Shown here in pieces: positions 25,532 through 34,791 of a DNA stretch of 41,970 bases. The stretch covers positions 1 to 41,970 of the forward strand of contig NZ_KB904686.1 of NCBI RefSeq assembly GCF_000380165.1. Direction: 5' to 3'. Source of the DNA: Wenjunlia vitaminophila DSM 41686. Its GTDB lineage: Bacteria > Actinomycetota > Actinomycetes > Streptomycetales > Streptomycetaceae. Each line of letters starts with the position of its first letter. The stretch's first letter is position 1. Both the position numbers and the translations under genes were made by a program. The notes below the pieces were generated by a model that made no database searches, was not told where the DNA came from, and saw only the letters and a list, made by a program, of their open reading frames with translations.

Positions 25532-26650
25532 GTGACGGCACTGTGGGGACGCGTCCAGCAGCAGGACTTCCGCAGCAGGGTGCGGGGATGCCTGCTCGGC
25601 GGCGCGATCGGGGACGCGTTGGGCGCGGGCGTCGAGTTCGAATCGCTCGCCGGCATCCGCTCCACGTACGGCGAACGGGGCGTCACCGACCTGGTGCCCG
25701 CCTACGGGCGCCGCGGGGCGGTCACGGACGACACCCAGATGACCCTGTTCACGGTGGAGGGCCTGATCCGCGCCCAGGTGCGCAAGGACACCGGTGCCTG
25801 GCACCCGCCGACGGACGTGCACCGCGCGCACCTGCGCTGGGCGGCGACCCAGCGCGACTGGGGCCCCGACGAACGACGGGCCGACGCCGGTTGGCTGGCC
25901 AGGGAGGAGTGGCTGTACTCCCGGCGCGCGCCCGGCAACGCCTGCCTGTCCGGACTCGCCGACGACCGGATGGGCACGCTCCAGGACCCGAAGAACCCCG
26001 ACTCCAAGGGGTGCGGCGCGGTGATGCGCTCGGCCCCGTTCGGACTGCTCGTCGGCTGGGACCCGGGCCTGGTCTTCCAACTCGCCGTGGAGTGCGCGGT
26101 GCACACCCACGGGCACCCCACGGGGTACCTGGCGGCGGGCGCCTTCGCCGTGGTCGTCCACGCGCTGGCCCAGGGCTCGGCGCTGGAGCCGGCGGTGCAG
26201 CGGGCACTGGCCCTGCTCGCCGAGCGCGACGGGCACCAGGAGACCACCGGCGCGCTGCAGGGCGCGGTGAACGCGGTCCGCCAGGGCCCCCCGTCCGCCG
26301 AGCTGGTGGAGTCCCTGGGCCAGGGCTGGACGGCGGAGGAGGCGTTGGCCATCGGCGTGTACTGCGCCCTGGTCGCCGAGGACGTGGCCCACGGGCTGCT
26401 GCTCGCCGTGAACCACTCGGGGGACAGCGACTCGACCGGCTCGGTCTGCGGCAACCTCCTCGGCGTCCAGCACGGGGAGACCGCGCTCCCGCCGGGGTGG
26501 GTCGCCGAGTTGGAGGGCCGCGGCACCATCCTCACCCTCGCCGACGACTTCGCCATGGAGATGACCCAGTCCGCCGCGCTGCACGGGCCCGGGCTCACCG
26601 GCACCGGGGTGGACGGCGCCGGCTGGCTGGACCGCTACCCAGGGACCTGA
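25532..26650 (+). CDS. ADP-ribosylglycohydrolase family protein
   Basis: 372 residues. The dinuclear magnesium site is visible: GCLLGGAIGDALGA at the start, TDDTQMTLF, and HSGDSDSTGSVCGNLLG at the C-terminal end. The family removes ADP-ribose from modified proteins or small molecules (DraG-type), though several members have lost or changed activity. The GTG at 25532 follows GAGGGAAC. The gene is 108 bases after fbiC in the same direction and could be part of its transcript. No ADP-ribosyltransferase gene is visible in the window, so its substrate must be made elsewhere. Confidence 0.9.
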   Translation: MTALWGRVQQQDFRSRVRGCLLGGAIGDALGAGVEFESLAGIRSTYGERGVTDLVPAYGRRGAVTDDTQMTLFTVEGLIRAQVRKDTGAWHPPTDVHRAHLRWAATQRDWGPDERRADAGWLAREEWLYSRRAPGNACLSGLADDRMGTLQDPKNPDSKGCGAVMRSAPFGLLVGWDPGLVFQLAVECAVHTHGHPTGYLAAGAFAVVVHALAQGSALEPAVQRALALLAERDGHQETTGALQGAVNAVRQGPPSAELVESLGQGWTAEEALAIGVYCALVAEDVAHGLLLAVNHSGDSDSTGSVCGNLLGVQHGETALPPGWVAELEGRGTILTLADDFAMEMTQSAALHGPGLTGTGVDGAGWLDRYPGT

Positions 26651-26794
26651 CCGTCCCCGGGCCCGTCCTGACCCCGGTCGCACCCTCACCGTGACGCCCC
26701 CGCTGTGCCCGCGGTCGCGCATACCGACCCCGGGGCGCTCGGCGCCGCCGCGCGCTGACGTGCCGGAGGAACGTGCCCCCCGCGGACATGCGTC

Positions 26795-26839
26795 GAGCCC
26801 CCTCGACCGGGGGGAACGCGCTGCCGATCGAGAGGGCTC
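26795..26839. terminator. Hairpin between convergent genes
   Basis: GAGCCCCCTCGA (26795-26806) pairs with TCGAGAGGGCTC (26828-26839) with one mismatch, between the ADP-ribosylglycohydrolase stop and the end of the DUF397 gene. Confidence 0.6.
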
Positions 26840-26916
26840 CACGGTGGTGCTGTGCGTCGTGCTGAACCACGTCGTGGGAACCGGTGTGCAACGGCCACCA
26901 CGCCGCGGCGGAACCG

Positions 26917-27126
26917 CTACGCCGGGTCGAACCTGCCCTGGCCCACCTCGGTGACGAACGCGGTCCAGGCATCACTGGAGAACAGAAGGCTTGGTCCCTG
27001 TGGGTCCTTCGAGTCGCGTACCGCGACAGTGGAGGTGCCGGGGACGGCGAACTCGACGCACTCACCCCCGTTCATGCTGTGGCTGCTCTTCCGCCACCGC
27101 AACGGGCCCGCGGCCTTGTCGATCAT
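26917..27126 (-). CDS. DUF397 small protein
   Basis: 69 residues with the DUF397 signature: LRWRKSSHSMNGGECVEFA, then VAVRDSKDPQGPSLLFSSDAW and FVTEVGQG. DUF397 proteins pair with an XRE regulator in WhiJ-type systems of Streptomyces. In the studied cases I recall, the small protein interacts with the regulator and affects development. The start ATG overlaps the TGA of the XRE gene in a 4-base ATGA, indicating translational coupling. Confidence 0.93.
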   Translation of the reverse strand: MIDKAAGPLRWRKSSHSMNGGECVEFAVPGTSTVAVRDSKDPQGPSLLFSSDAWTAFVTEVGQGRFDPA

Positions 27127-27977
27127 CGTGAGTACTCCTTAGCCACTTGGGCGATCAGCGCCCGCGACTGCTCGGGGCTCAGTGCCTCCGCGCGCAGGTG
27201 CTCGTACATCACGGTATAGAGGTGAACATCCGCTTCTCGCTCCAAATAGAGATCACTTGTCACTCCTTCGAGGTACACAACATCCGAATCATTAGCTTCT
27301 TGGAACTCCAGGATAGAAAATGCCCCCGTCATTCCCGGGTGCGCACCGACGGAGAACGGGATCACCTGCACCGTGAGATGCGGAAGCATGCTGAGGTCCA
27401 CCAGGTGCTCGAGCTGCTCCCGCATCGTCTGCGGATCTCCGACCACCCGGCGCAACGCCGCCTCGTCCAACACGGCCCAGAACCGGACCGGTTCCGCCTC
27501 GCGGATCCGATCCTGTCGTTTCATCCGGACCTCGACCTGCTTGAGGACCTGCTGGGGGGTGTTCTCCGGCCCGGTTCCGCTCACCACTGCCTCCGCGTAC
27601 GCCCGAGTCTGCAACAGCCCGGGTACGACCAGGGAGTGGTATGTACGAATCGATGCCGCCTCCGCCTCGAGTCCGATGTACACGCTGTACGGAATGTCCC
27701 CGAACGCGTGCCACCAGCCGCGTTGCCGGGACTCCCGGGCCATGGTCATCAACGACTCGACGATCCGCCTGTCCTCGACGCCGTAGACCTGACAGAGATC
27801 GCGCACATCGCGCTGGCTGATGCTGCGCCGGCCGTTCTCCAGCCGGCTGATCTTGGACTGCGAGACCAGGAGTCTGGTCGCGACCTCCTCCGCGGTCATG
27901 CCCCTGGCCTCGCGCAGCTTGCGCAGCTCCGCGCCCAGCCGGCGTCGCCGAACGGTGGGATTGACACTGGTCGCCAT
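27123..27977 (-). CDS. XRE-family regulator with DUF5753 domain (WhiJ-like)
   Basis: 284 residues. The helix-turn-helix occupies about 10-70 (LGAELRKLREARGMTAEEVA, LLVSQSKISRLENGRR); the remaining 200 residues are the DUF5753 domain, with YIGLEAEAASIRTYHSLVVP, GLLQTRAYA and LSMLPHLTVQVIPFSVGAHPG. Streptomyces genomes carry dozens of these, usually with a DUF397 partner; WhiJ represses differentiation. ATG 27977 has GGAGGTGG upstream; the longer open frame towards 28289 is not translated-looking. A role in development or metabolism is inferred from the family only. Confidence 0.93.
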   Translation of the reverse strand: MATSVNPTVRRRRLGAELRKLREARGMTAEEVATRLLVSQSKISRLENGRRSISQRDVRDLCQVYGVEDRRIVESLMTMARESRQRGWWHAFGDIPYSVYIGLEAEAASIRTYHSLVVPGLLQTRAYAEAVVSGTGPENTPQQVLKQVEVRMKRQDRIREAEPVRFWAVLDEAALRRVVGDPQTMREQLEHLVDLSMLPHLTVQVIPFSVGAHPGMTGAFSILEFQEANDSDVVYLEGVTSDLYLEREADVHLYTVMYEHLRAEALSPEQSRALIAQVAKEYSR

Positions 27978-28157
27978 CGATGAACCCACCTCCGGGTTGA
28001 AGGTTTTTCCGGATGTCTTCGCCGACCCCGGGGTTCGGCCCGGGTCCTCGACTGGCGCATCTCGGTACCGCCTTGGTTCAGCAGCGTGCCACTCACGATC
28101 ACTGTTCGCCGGGGAAACCGGCGGTGCGTGGTCGGCACCGGGCTCCGGGGACACGCA

Positions 28158-28201
28158 AGGGACGGTGGGCCGGAAGCAGCGGCTTCCAGCCCACCGTCCC
28201 T
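28158..28201 (-). terminator. Very strong hairpin downstream of the GOLPH3-like gene
   Basis: AGGGACGGTGGGC (28158-28170) pairs with GCCCACCGTCCCT (28189-28201), and GGAAGC (28172-28177) with GCTTCC (28182-28187) around AGCG. That makes a 19-base-pair stem with one mismatch, 60 bases after the GOLPH3-like stop. It insulates the downstream XRE gene. Confidence 0.8.
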
Positions 28202-28260
28202 CGTGCCGGTGGGTCCCGTTGTGGATCGATTCGGCGCAATGGGGACAGCGGGGGCCTGAG

Positions 28261-28998
28261 TCAGCGTGCCCCGGCTCGGGCCATGCCACGTCGGGCGCCC
28301 TGTTCTGAGCCGGCCTGCTGGCTCGCTGTCCGTCCGGTCGAGCCGCGTGCGGCGGGCTGGCGGCGAGGCGCCGCGGCGACCCCGTTCTGCACGTCCATCA
28401 CGGCGTGCGCCACCAGGCCGCCCATGGGGTCGTACCTGATCAGGTCCCGCAACCGGGAACGCGACGAGCGGCCCTCGTTGCCCGGGTAGAGGTGCTTGCC
28501 GAGGCCGACGGCGTGGGCCAGCGCGGCCAGGGCCGCGGTCCGTGGGTCCGGCGGTACACCGGTGCGGATCGCGGTGTCCACGCGGTGCCTGATCTCGCGG
28601 CTCGCCACGTCGTCCGACGCCTGGTAGCGGGTCGTCGGCAGCACTCCGCACACCTGGCCCGGCACGGCGTGCACCATGCCGCAGCGTTCCAGGTGCGCCA
28701 GGTAGGTCTGGCGCAGCCCCAGCCGAGGCCCGCCTATCCAGTGCACCGCCCGCACCGGGCTGCCCCGGCGGCGCAGTAGTTCCAAAGCGGTGTCCAGAGT
28801 CGGATCACCTGTCGGCCGTGGCAGTACCACGGCGATACGATCCCCGTCAGGGGCTATCCGTCCGGCCAGCGCCAGCTCCACAAGCTGCGCTCCAGCCAGG
28901 CCAAGGTCGAGCGACTGCGGCTGTGCCGTGGTACCCGTGGCCGGGTCCAGTGCCAGCAGCAGAAGCTCTTCCGGAAGTGTTCTGCGGCTCCTGCCCAT
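28261..28998 (-). CDS. GOLPH3/VPS74-like (GPP34) family protein
   Basis: 245 residues. I recognise the GPP34 layout common in Streptomyces: RRTLPEELLLLALDP, LDLGLAGAQLVELALAGRIA, TALELLRRRG, HLERCGMV, the central RTAALAALAHAVGLGKHLYP loop, then RLRDLIRYDPMGG and AVMDVQNGVAAA. In eukaryotes the fold binds phosphatidylinositol-4-phosphate and Golgi glycosyltransferases; the bacterial role is unknown. ATG 28998 has GGGGAGGC upstream; the upstream ATG at 29025 is less likely. The last 35 residues are a basic, Arg/Ala-rich unstructured tail, longer than I expect for the family. Confidence 0.88.
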   Translation of the reverse strand: MGRSRRTLPEELLLLALDPATGTTAQPQSLDLGLAGAQLVELALAGRIAPDGDRIAVVLPRPTGDPTLDTALELLRRRGSPVRAVHWIGGPRLGLRQTYLAHLERCGMVHAVPGQVCGVLPTTRYQASDDVASREIRHRVDTAIRTGVPPDPRTAALAALAHAVGLGKHLYPGNEGRSSRSRLRDLIRYDPMGGLVAHAVMDVQNGVAAAPRRQPAARGSTGRTASQQAGSEQGARRGMARAGAR

Positions 28999-29250
28999 CC
29001 ATGCCTCCCCGCGTGGATGAGTCACAGGGTGACGCCTCTCACACTCCGCTGTCGAGAGTGCCTAGGGGAGATGGGTGGGAACCGGTAGGTATGTCTTTGT
29101 CGTCTACCCAGGGGGCGGTCGTGTCTCGGAAGGTCCGCTGGGTGATCGGCAGCCCGCCAACGATAAGTGGATTTCTGGGGATACCGGTCGGTACGGGGCG
29201 TCGTCGCAGTCATGGCGCCCCGTACCGCTGCGGTGGAGGAGGTATTGGTG

Positions 29251-32200
29251 TTGAACGAGTCCCCCGGCAGGTCCAGGCGCGACGAGCCCTCGGGGGAGAC
29301 AACCGCAGCAGAACCGGTGGATCCTCGCCTGGTGTTCGGGGCGGGGAGCGGGTCGGACGAGGCCGCGGCCTCCACGGCGACAGTCCAGTTGACCACCCTC
29401 GACCGGAACGCGGGCGAGGCCGAGGAGACCTCTGACGGGAGTCCCCGAGGGAAGGCGGAACTCATAGACGACAGGCGTAGTACCGCTACGTCAGATGCGG
29501 CTTCTGACGGGGGCCAGGAGTCGCCGGATTCCCGGAAGTCCACTGGTGCTGATGCGGCAGTCGCGCGCCCTGCTGACGTGGCAGGGAAGGCTGGTACTGA
29601 CGAGCCGGGCAGTGACGAGGGCGCCGACACCGCAGGCGTCGACCCGCGCAAGGTGTTCGCCACCGGCGCGTCGCAGGACCACGGCGCATCAGGGGGCGCG
29701 AGTGCCTCCGACGGTGACGCGGAAGGGCCGTCCACGGCCGGGCCCGCCTCCGTCGGCTCCTCCACCGGGTCCTCGACGACCGATTCCCCAACCGAACCCA
29801 CGGCCGGCTCCCCGGGTGGGTCCACCGCCGACGACCAGCCGCCCGCCGGCGGGTCGGCCACCTCGGACCTGCGGGTCCCGGCCCGCCGGAAGAAGGCCGC
29901 CACATCCAAGACCTCCTCCAAGACCTCCTCCAAGACCGCAGCCACCTCCAAGACCGCAGCCACGCGTAAGACCGCAGCCAGGCCCAAGACTGCCGCTGGC
30001 AGTAAGACCACCGCGTCCCGCCCGGCCGAGGTCGAAGGCGAGACCGGGGACACCGGGTCGACGGGCCGCACCCAGACGCCCGGGGAGGACACCGCCCCGC
30101 GAGCCGTCAAGGGGACGAGCCGGAAGGACGAGGGGGCGAAGGGCGCGGGCACACGGGCCGCCCGGGCCACCGCCAAGTCCGAGGCCGTCAGCACCGGGGC
30201 GACCGACTCCCCGACCACAACCGGGACGAGCGCCACCGACGCGGAAGCAGCCGAGGGCCCCGGGACGACCGGCTCCGGCAACCCCGACGGCCCGAACTCC
30301 ACCGCGTCGAAGCCGCCCGCCGCCAAGGCCACCGCGGCCAAGTCCGCCGCCGCCAAGTCCGCCGCTTCGAAGCCGGCCCGGACCGGGTCCACCCCGTCCG
30401 ATGCGGGATCCACGGCTTCGCCCGAGGACCCGGCCCCCGCCGAGCCCCCGTCCGATTCCCCCGACCGCCCCACCGCGGTGCCCGCCGCCAGCAGCGGGCA
30501 GACCCCGCCCGACCCCAACCCGACCAGCTCCGAGGACCCGCCCGAGGAGGGCGCCACCGGGGAGAGCGCCACCGGGGAGAGCGCCACCGAGGACAGTGGC
30601 ACCTCCCCGGCCGCCGAGCCGCGCTCCGCCGTGGACACCGGGGCCCCGTCAGCCACGGCTGCCGAGCCCGACGCACCACAGGCGGCCGACCAGGACGCCG
30701 ACCAGGACCGCGAGTCGGACCCTGGGCAGGACGCCGACCGGGACCGCGAGCAGGCGCCCCAGGACCCGGAGCAGGACCCCGAGCAGGACGCCGGCGCCCC
30801 GGCACCCTCCGGGCCCCGGGCAGCAGGCGTTCCCGGGGGCCCCACCCGAGAACTGCGGGTGCCCAGGCCTTCCCGACCCGAAGGGGCCAGTGAGCCGGCC
30901 GGGACCAGTGAGCCGGCCGGGACCGGTGAACCCGGGACGCCCCCGTCCCGTGCGCGCGGCCCCCAGCTCTCCAAGGGCCCGGCGCCTTCCCCCGCCCCCG
31001 GCGGGACCGATTCCGGCAGCTCCACCCGCACCCACCAACTGAGGAGGCCCAAGCCGCCCGCCGGATCGGCGGCCACCGCCCCGCCCCCGGCCCGCTCGCT
31101 CCCGCTGCCACCCCCGCCCGGGGACACCGACGGCAGCCCCAGGCCCCCTGCCTCCGACGTCACCACCCAGCAACCGGTCCTGTCCGGTCCAGCCGACCCG
31201 CTCAAGCTCCTGGCGGACCTCACCAACACCCCGCCACCACCGAACACGCCGCTGCGCAGCGCCCTGCGTCGCGTCAAGATCTGGACGCCGCTGGTGCTCC
31301 TGCTGGCGATCGTGTTCTGCGTGGCCCAGGCGGTGCGCCCGCTGCCGGACCCGACGCTGGAGCTCACGGCCGCCCCGTCGTACGTGTTCGAGGGCGGCAA
31401 GCCGGAGATGCCGTGGCCGGACCAGGGCCAGGCGGCGGTGAGCGCCAAGGGGCTGGGCAGCTTCGGCAGCTCCGGGGGTGACGAGCCGCGGCCGATCGCG
31501 AGCGTCACCAAGGTGATGACGGCGTACGTCCTGCTGAAGGAACACCGGCTGAAGCTGGGGCAGCAGGGACCGAAGGTCACCATGGACCAGAAGGCGGTCA
31601 GTGACTACGAGACGGGACTGGCCGAGAACGAGTCCGTGGTCAAGGTGGAGCTGGGCCAGCAGATCCCCCTGTACGAGGCGTTGCAGGACGTGTTGATCGC
31701 CTCGGCCAACAACGTCGCCCGCCGGCTGGCCGTCTGGGACGCCGGTTCCGAGGCGGCGTTCGTCGCGAAGATGAACGCGACGGCCAAGGAACTGGGGATG
31801 GACGACACCAGGTACACCGACCCCAGTGGGCTGGACGCCAGCACCGTCAGCACCGCCGAGGACCAGGTGAAGCTCGGGCAGGTGGCGATGGAGGACCCGG
31901 TGCTGCGGCAGATCGTCGGCCTGGGCCAGTACCAGCCCGCGCTGTACGACACCCCGATCTACAGCCACAACCTGCTGCTGCTGAAGAACAACGTGATCGG
32001 CCTGAAGAGCGGCAACAGCACCGCGGCCGGGGCGAACCTGCTCTGGGCGGCGGAGAAGGAGGTCGGCGGCACCAAGCAGCTCGTGGTCGGCGCCGTCCTC
32101 GGCCAGCGCGGCCCCATCCCCGCCCAGGAGGCGGCCAATGCCAGCCAGGCCCTGGTGATCAAGGCCCAGGAGGTGCTGACCTCGCATAAGTTGATCAAGA

Positions 32201-32472
32201 AGGGGCAGGTCGTCGGCGAGGTGGACGACGGCCTCGGTGGCACCACGCCGGTGGTGGCGACCAAGGACCTGGTGCTGGTCGGGTGGCCGGGGCTCAGGGT
32301 GAGCATCGACCTGAGGGCCACCGACGGGGAGGCCCCGAGCACGGGGGAGCAGGGCGACCGGGTCGGCACCCTGGTGGTGGGCAACGGCCTCGGCAAGCGC
32401 TCGGTCCCGGTGGCCCTCGGTGACGCGCTGGCCGAGCCGTCGTTCGGCACCCGGTTGACCCGACTGGCCTAG
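29251..32472 (+). CDS. D-alanyl-D-alanine carboxypeptidase with giant disordered N-terminus
   Basis: 1073 residues. About 670 N-terminal residues are low-complexity Ala/Pro/Ser/Thr/Asp, with Lys-rich units (KTSSKTSSKTAATSKTAA), DQD-type acidic and SEPAGT repeats. One membrane helix follows (about 678-696, LVLLLAIVFCVAQAV), then a penicillin-binding serine peptidase of family S11: SVTK (nucleophile Ser751, Lys754), SAN (Ser818) and KSG (919-921). S11 enzymes trim the terminal D-Ala of peptidoglycan stems outside the membrane. The start chosen is TTG 29251, eight bases after GGAGGAGG; GTG 29248 and ATG 29212 are alternatives. It lies divergent from the GOLPH3-like gene. Confidence 0.88.
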   Translation: MNESPGRSRRDEPSGETTAAEPVDPRLVFGAGSGSDEAAASTATVQLTTLDRNAGEAEETSDGSPRGKAELIDDRRSTATSDAASDGGQESPDSRKSTGADAAVARPADVAGKAGTDEPGSDEGADTAGVDPRKVFATGASQDHGASGGASASDGDAEGPSTAGPASVGSSTGSSTTDSPTEPTAGSPGGSTADDQPPAGGSATSDLRVPARRKKAATSKTSSKTSSKTAATSKTAATRKTAARPKTAAGSKTTASRPAEVEGETGDTGSTGRTQTPGEDTAPRAVKGTSRKDEGAKGAGTRAARATAKSEAVSTGATDSPTTTGTSATDAEAAEGPGTTGSGNPDGPNSTASKPPAAKATAAKSAAAKSAASKPARTGSTPSDAGSTASPEDPAPAEPPSDSPDRPTAVPAASSGQTPPDPNPTSSEDPPEEGATGESATGESATEDSGTSPAAEPRSAVDTGAPSATAAEPDAPQAADQDADQDRESDPGQDADRDREQAPQDPEQDPEQDAGAPAPSGPRAAGVPGGPTRELRVPRPSRPEGASEPAGTSEPAGTGEPGTPPSRARGPQLSKGPAPSPAPGGTDSGSSTRTHQLRRPKPPAGSAATAPPPARSLPLPPPPGDTDGSPRPPASDVTTQQPVLSGPADPLKLLADLTNTPPPPNTPLRSALRRVKIWTPLVLLLAIVFCVAQAVRPLPDPTLELTAAPSYVFEGGKPEMPWPDQGQAAVSAKGLGSFGSSGGDEPRPIASVTKVMTAYVLLKEHRLKLGQQGPKVTMDQKAVSDYETGLAENESVVKVELGQQIPLYEALQDVLIASANNVARRLAVWDAGSEAAFVAKMNATAKELGMDDTRYTDPSGLDASTVSTAEDQVKLGQVAMEDPVLRQIVGLGQYQPALYDTPIYSHNLLLLKNNVIGLKSGNSTAAGANLLWAAEKEVGGTKQLVVGAVLGQRGPIPAQEAANASQALVIKAQEVLTSHKLIKKGQVVGEVDDGLGGTTPVVATKDLVLVGWPGLRVSIDLRATDGEAPSTGEQGDRVGTLVVGNGLGKRSVPVALGDALAEPSFGTRLTRLA

Positions 32473-32832
32473 CACGTACCGCTGTCCGGGGCGTCGCCCC
32501 CTCCGGGTCGCCGGCGGGAGGGCGGTGCCCCGGACGCATCAGGCAGACGCGCACACGGGATCGGGCGGGGCCACCGGGGGATCGGCCCCGCCCGACGCAT
32601 CGCCCCCGAAGTCACCGCGTCCTGTCCGCGTCCGGGGCGCGACGGGCAGGCGCCGCCGTCACCGCCGCGGCTCCGTTGACCGCTGCCGCTGACCGCTGAC
32701 CGCTGACCGCTGCCCGGTCCCGTCCCTCGGTACGAGCCTGACGCCGGCGGATGAGAACAGGGTGAACCCCGCGTGAGAACCTCGCTGGAAACCGCCCGTC
32801 GCCCGCCACGGCGGTCCTGGAGCCCCACGGGC
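32473..32832. other. Intergenic region with GACCGCT tandem repeats
   Basis: 360 bases between convergent genes. At 32677-32713 the 7-base unit GACCGCT is repeated four times, partly broken. The segment 32500-32600 has long GC-rich palindromic words typical of a terminator, but I could not place one clean stem. No gene seen. Confidence 0.45.
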
Positions 32833-33228
32833 TCAGACCCCGGCGGCCAGGACGGCGAGGGCGGCGTCCAGGCGTGCGGTGGCCTCGTCGGCGACCGGCT
32901 GGAGGGCGGACAGGCCGGTGAGGGTGACCATGGTGGTCGGGTCGAGGACCTGGACGAGGGTGCTGTCGCCGTCCCGCCGCACGATGACGTTGCAGGGCAG
33001 CAGGAGGCCGATGGTGCGGTCGGCTTCGATGGCCCGTTGGGCGAGCAGCGGGTTGCAGGCGCCGAGGATCAGGTACTCCTCCATGTCGTGACCGAGTTTG
33101 GCGCGCAGCACGGCCCGTACGTCGATCTCCGTCAGGACGCCGAACCCCTGGTCGGCCAGGGCCCGCCGTGCGGCGGCGACGGCGGTGTCGAAGTCGGCGT
33201 CGAGGCGGACGGTGCGGTGGTAGGACAC
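32833..33228 (-). CDS. DUF302 family protein
   Basis: 131 residues with the DUF302 signature: ALADQGFGVLTEIDVRAVLRAKLG, YLILGACNPLLAQRAIEAD and IGLLLPCNVIVRRDGD. The family is a small alpha/beta fold of unknown function that often lies next to sulfur or metal handling genes, as here. The two Cys (LGACNP, LLPCNV) are a family feature. GTG 33228 has GGGAG upstream. It is divergent from the MBL-rhodanese gene across a 153-base promoter region with a CsoR/CstR-like operator, so it is probably co-regulated with it. Confidence 0.9.
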   Translation of the reverse strand: MSYHRTVRLDADFDTAVAAARRALADQGFGVLTEIDVRAVLRAKLGHDMEEYLILGACNPLLAQRAIEADRTIGLLLPCNVIVRRDGDSTLVQVLDPTTMVTLTGLSALQPVADEATARLDAALAVLAAGV

Positions 33229-33344
33229 GCTGGGCTCCCGGGTCAGTCGCAGGGGCTGGGTACCCGCATAGGGGGAGACGATGCCGGGTTGGCACCACTC
33301 CCTGAGACACCCCCCGCGGTACCTGCTGTTAGGGTGCCGAATGA

Positions 33345-33360
33345 ATACCCCAGGGGGTAA
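33345..33360. promoter_or_regulatory. CsoR/CstR-type operator, first copy
   Basis: ATACCC-CAGG-GGGTAA; the inner TACCCCAGGGGGTA is a perfect palindrome. CsoR-family repressors bind G-tract palindromes flanked by A/T. A near-identical site precedes the rhodanese-DUF2892 gene at 35845. The site is 22 bases before the MBL start, whose ribosome site AAGGAG is at 33368-33373. Confidence 0.7.
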
Positions 33361-33381
33361 CCTGCCTAAGGAGTCGCAGTC

Positions 33382-34791
33382 GTGTTCTTCATCGACACCC
33401 TGGAGTTGGAAGGGCTGGGGAACCGCAGCTACCTGGCCGGGGGACCGCGCCTCGCGGTGGCGGTCGACCCACCACGGGACATCGACCAGGTCCTGACGGC
33501 CGCCGCCCGCCGGGGAGTGCGGATCAGCCACGTCGTCGAGACCCACGTGCACAACGACTACATCACCGGGGGTCCGGAACTGGCCCGCGTCGTCGGTGCT
33601 CACTACCTCGTGCCGGCCGGTGCGTCGGTGACCTTCCCGTGCGTTCGGGTCGCGGACGGCGACACCGTCTCCGTTGACCAGCGCCTCGCGCTGCGGGCGA
33701 TCGCCACCCCCGGGCACACTCCGCACCACACCTCCTACGTCCTCGAGGAGGACGACAGGGGAGTGGCGGCCTTCACCGGTGGCTCGCTGCTGATCGGCGC
33801 GGTGGGGCGTCCCGACCTGGTCGAACCGCGGCTCACCGAGCAGCTCGCCCGCGCCCAGCACGCCTCGGCCCACCGGCTGGCCGAGGAACTGGACGACGAG
33901 GTCCCGGTGCTGCCCACCCACGGCTTCGGCAGTTTCTGCTCCAGCTCGCAGGCGGAGGGCGACGCCACCACGATCGGCGCGGAACGGCGGAACAACGACG
34001 CGCTGACCAAGGACGCGGACACCTTCGTCGCCGAACTGCTCGCCGGACTGGACGACGTCCCCGCCTACTACGCGTACATGGCACCGGCCAACGCGGCCGG
34101 CCCCACCCCGGTGGACCTCACCCCGCCCCGGCGGGCGGACGCGGAGGAGATCGCCTCCCGGCTCGCGGCCGGCGAGTGGGTGGTGGACCTGCGCAACCGG
34201 CTCGCGTTCGCCGACGGGCACGTCGCCGGGACGTTCAACGTCGAGGGCGAGGGGAAACTGGCCACCTACCTCGCGTGGCTGATCCCCTGGGGCAAGCCCG
34301 TCACCCTGCTCGCCGACACCCCCGAGCAGGTCGCGGGCGCCCAGCGGGAGCTGGCCCGGGTGGGCATCGACCGCCCGGCCGCGGCCGCCACCGGCGACCC
34401 CGCCACCTGGGTACGGGAGGGCGAACCACTCGCCTCCTTCCGCCGCGCCACCTTCGCCGACCTGGCCGCGGCCGGACGGCGCGACGGCGACATCGTCGTC
34501 CTCGACGTGCGGCGCGACTCCGAACGCGCCGGCGGCTTCGTCGAGGGCTCGGTGCACGTCCCGATCCACCAACTCCCCCGCGCCCTCGGCGAGGTGCCGC
34601 CGGGAGTGGTCTGGGTGCACTGCACCACTGGCATGCGCGCGACGATCGGCGCGTCCCTGCTGGACGCCTCCGGACGTGAGGTCGTCGCCATCGATGACGA
34701 GTTCGACGCCGCCGTCGCCGCAGGGCTCGTCCGCTCCGACCGCGACGGCGGGCCGGAGAACCCCACCCCCAAGGCTTCCCCGCGAAGGTGA
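33382..34791 (+). CDS. MBL-fold persulfide dioxygenase-like protein with two rhodanese domains
   Basis: 469 residues. The metallo-beta-lactamase part (1-235) carries ETHVHNDYITGG (His55, His57, Asp59), ATPGHTPHHT (His112) and PTHGFGSFC (His180). The usual final His of HxHxDH is Tyr60, as I recall for this MBL-rhodanese subfamily. A first rhodanese domain (about 253-345) has no active-site Cys; the second (about 352-458) has it in HCTTGMRA (Cys414). The likely role is oxidising glutathione- or mycothiol-type persulfides and moving sulfane sulfur. The start is GTG 33382, nine bases from AAGGAG. Its TGA overlaps the next start (GTGA). The operator upstream suggests persulfide-responsive control. 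Confidence 0.9.
   Translation: MFFIDTLELEGLGNRSYLAGGPRLAVAVDPPRDIDQVLTAAARRGVRISHVVETHVHNDYITGGPELARVVGAHYLVPAGASVTFPCVRVADGDTVSVDQRLALRAIATPGHTPHHTSYVLEEDDRGVAAFTGGSLLIGAVGRPDLVEPRLTEQLARAQHASAHRLAEELDDEVPVLPTHGFGSFCSSSQAEGDATTIGAERRNNDALTKDADTFVAELLAGLDDVPAYYAYMAPANAAGPTPVDLTPPRRADAEEIASRLAAGEWVVDLRNRLAFADGHVAGTFNVEGEGKLATYLAWLIPWGKPVTLLADTPEQVAGAQRELARVGIDRPAAAATGDPATWVREGEPLASFRRATFADLAAAGRRDGDIVVLDVRRDSERAGGFVEGSVHVPIHQLPRALGEVPPGVVWVHCTTGMRATIGASLLDASGREVVAIDDEFDAAVAAGLVRSDRDGGPENPTPKASPRR

Noticed and set aside
27978-28260. Small gene between XRE and GOLPH3-like genes
   Set aside because: The interval contains the strong hairpin 28158-28201, and the open frames have no ribosome site or domain.
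30000-30800. CRISPR-like or coding repeats in the carboxypeptidase gene
   Set aside because: The repeats are short, in frame, and encode low-complexity protein; no spacer pattern or cas gene is present.
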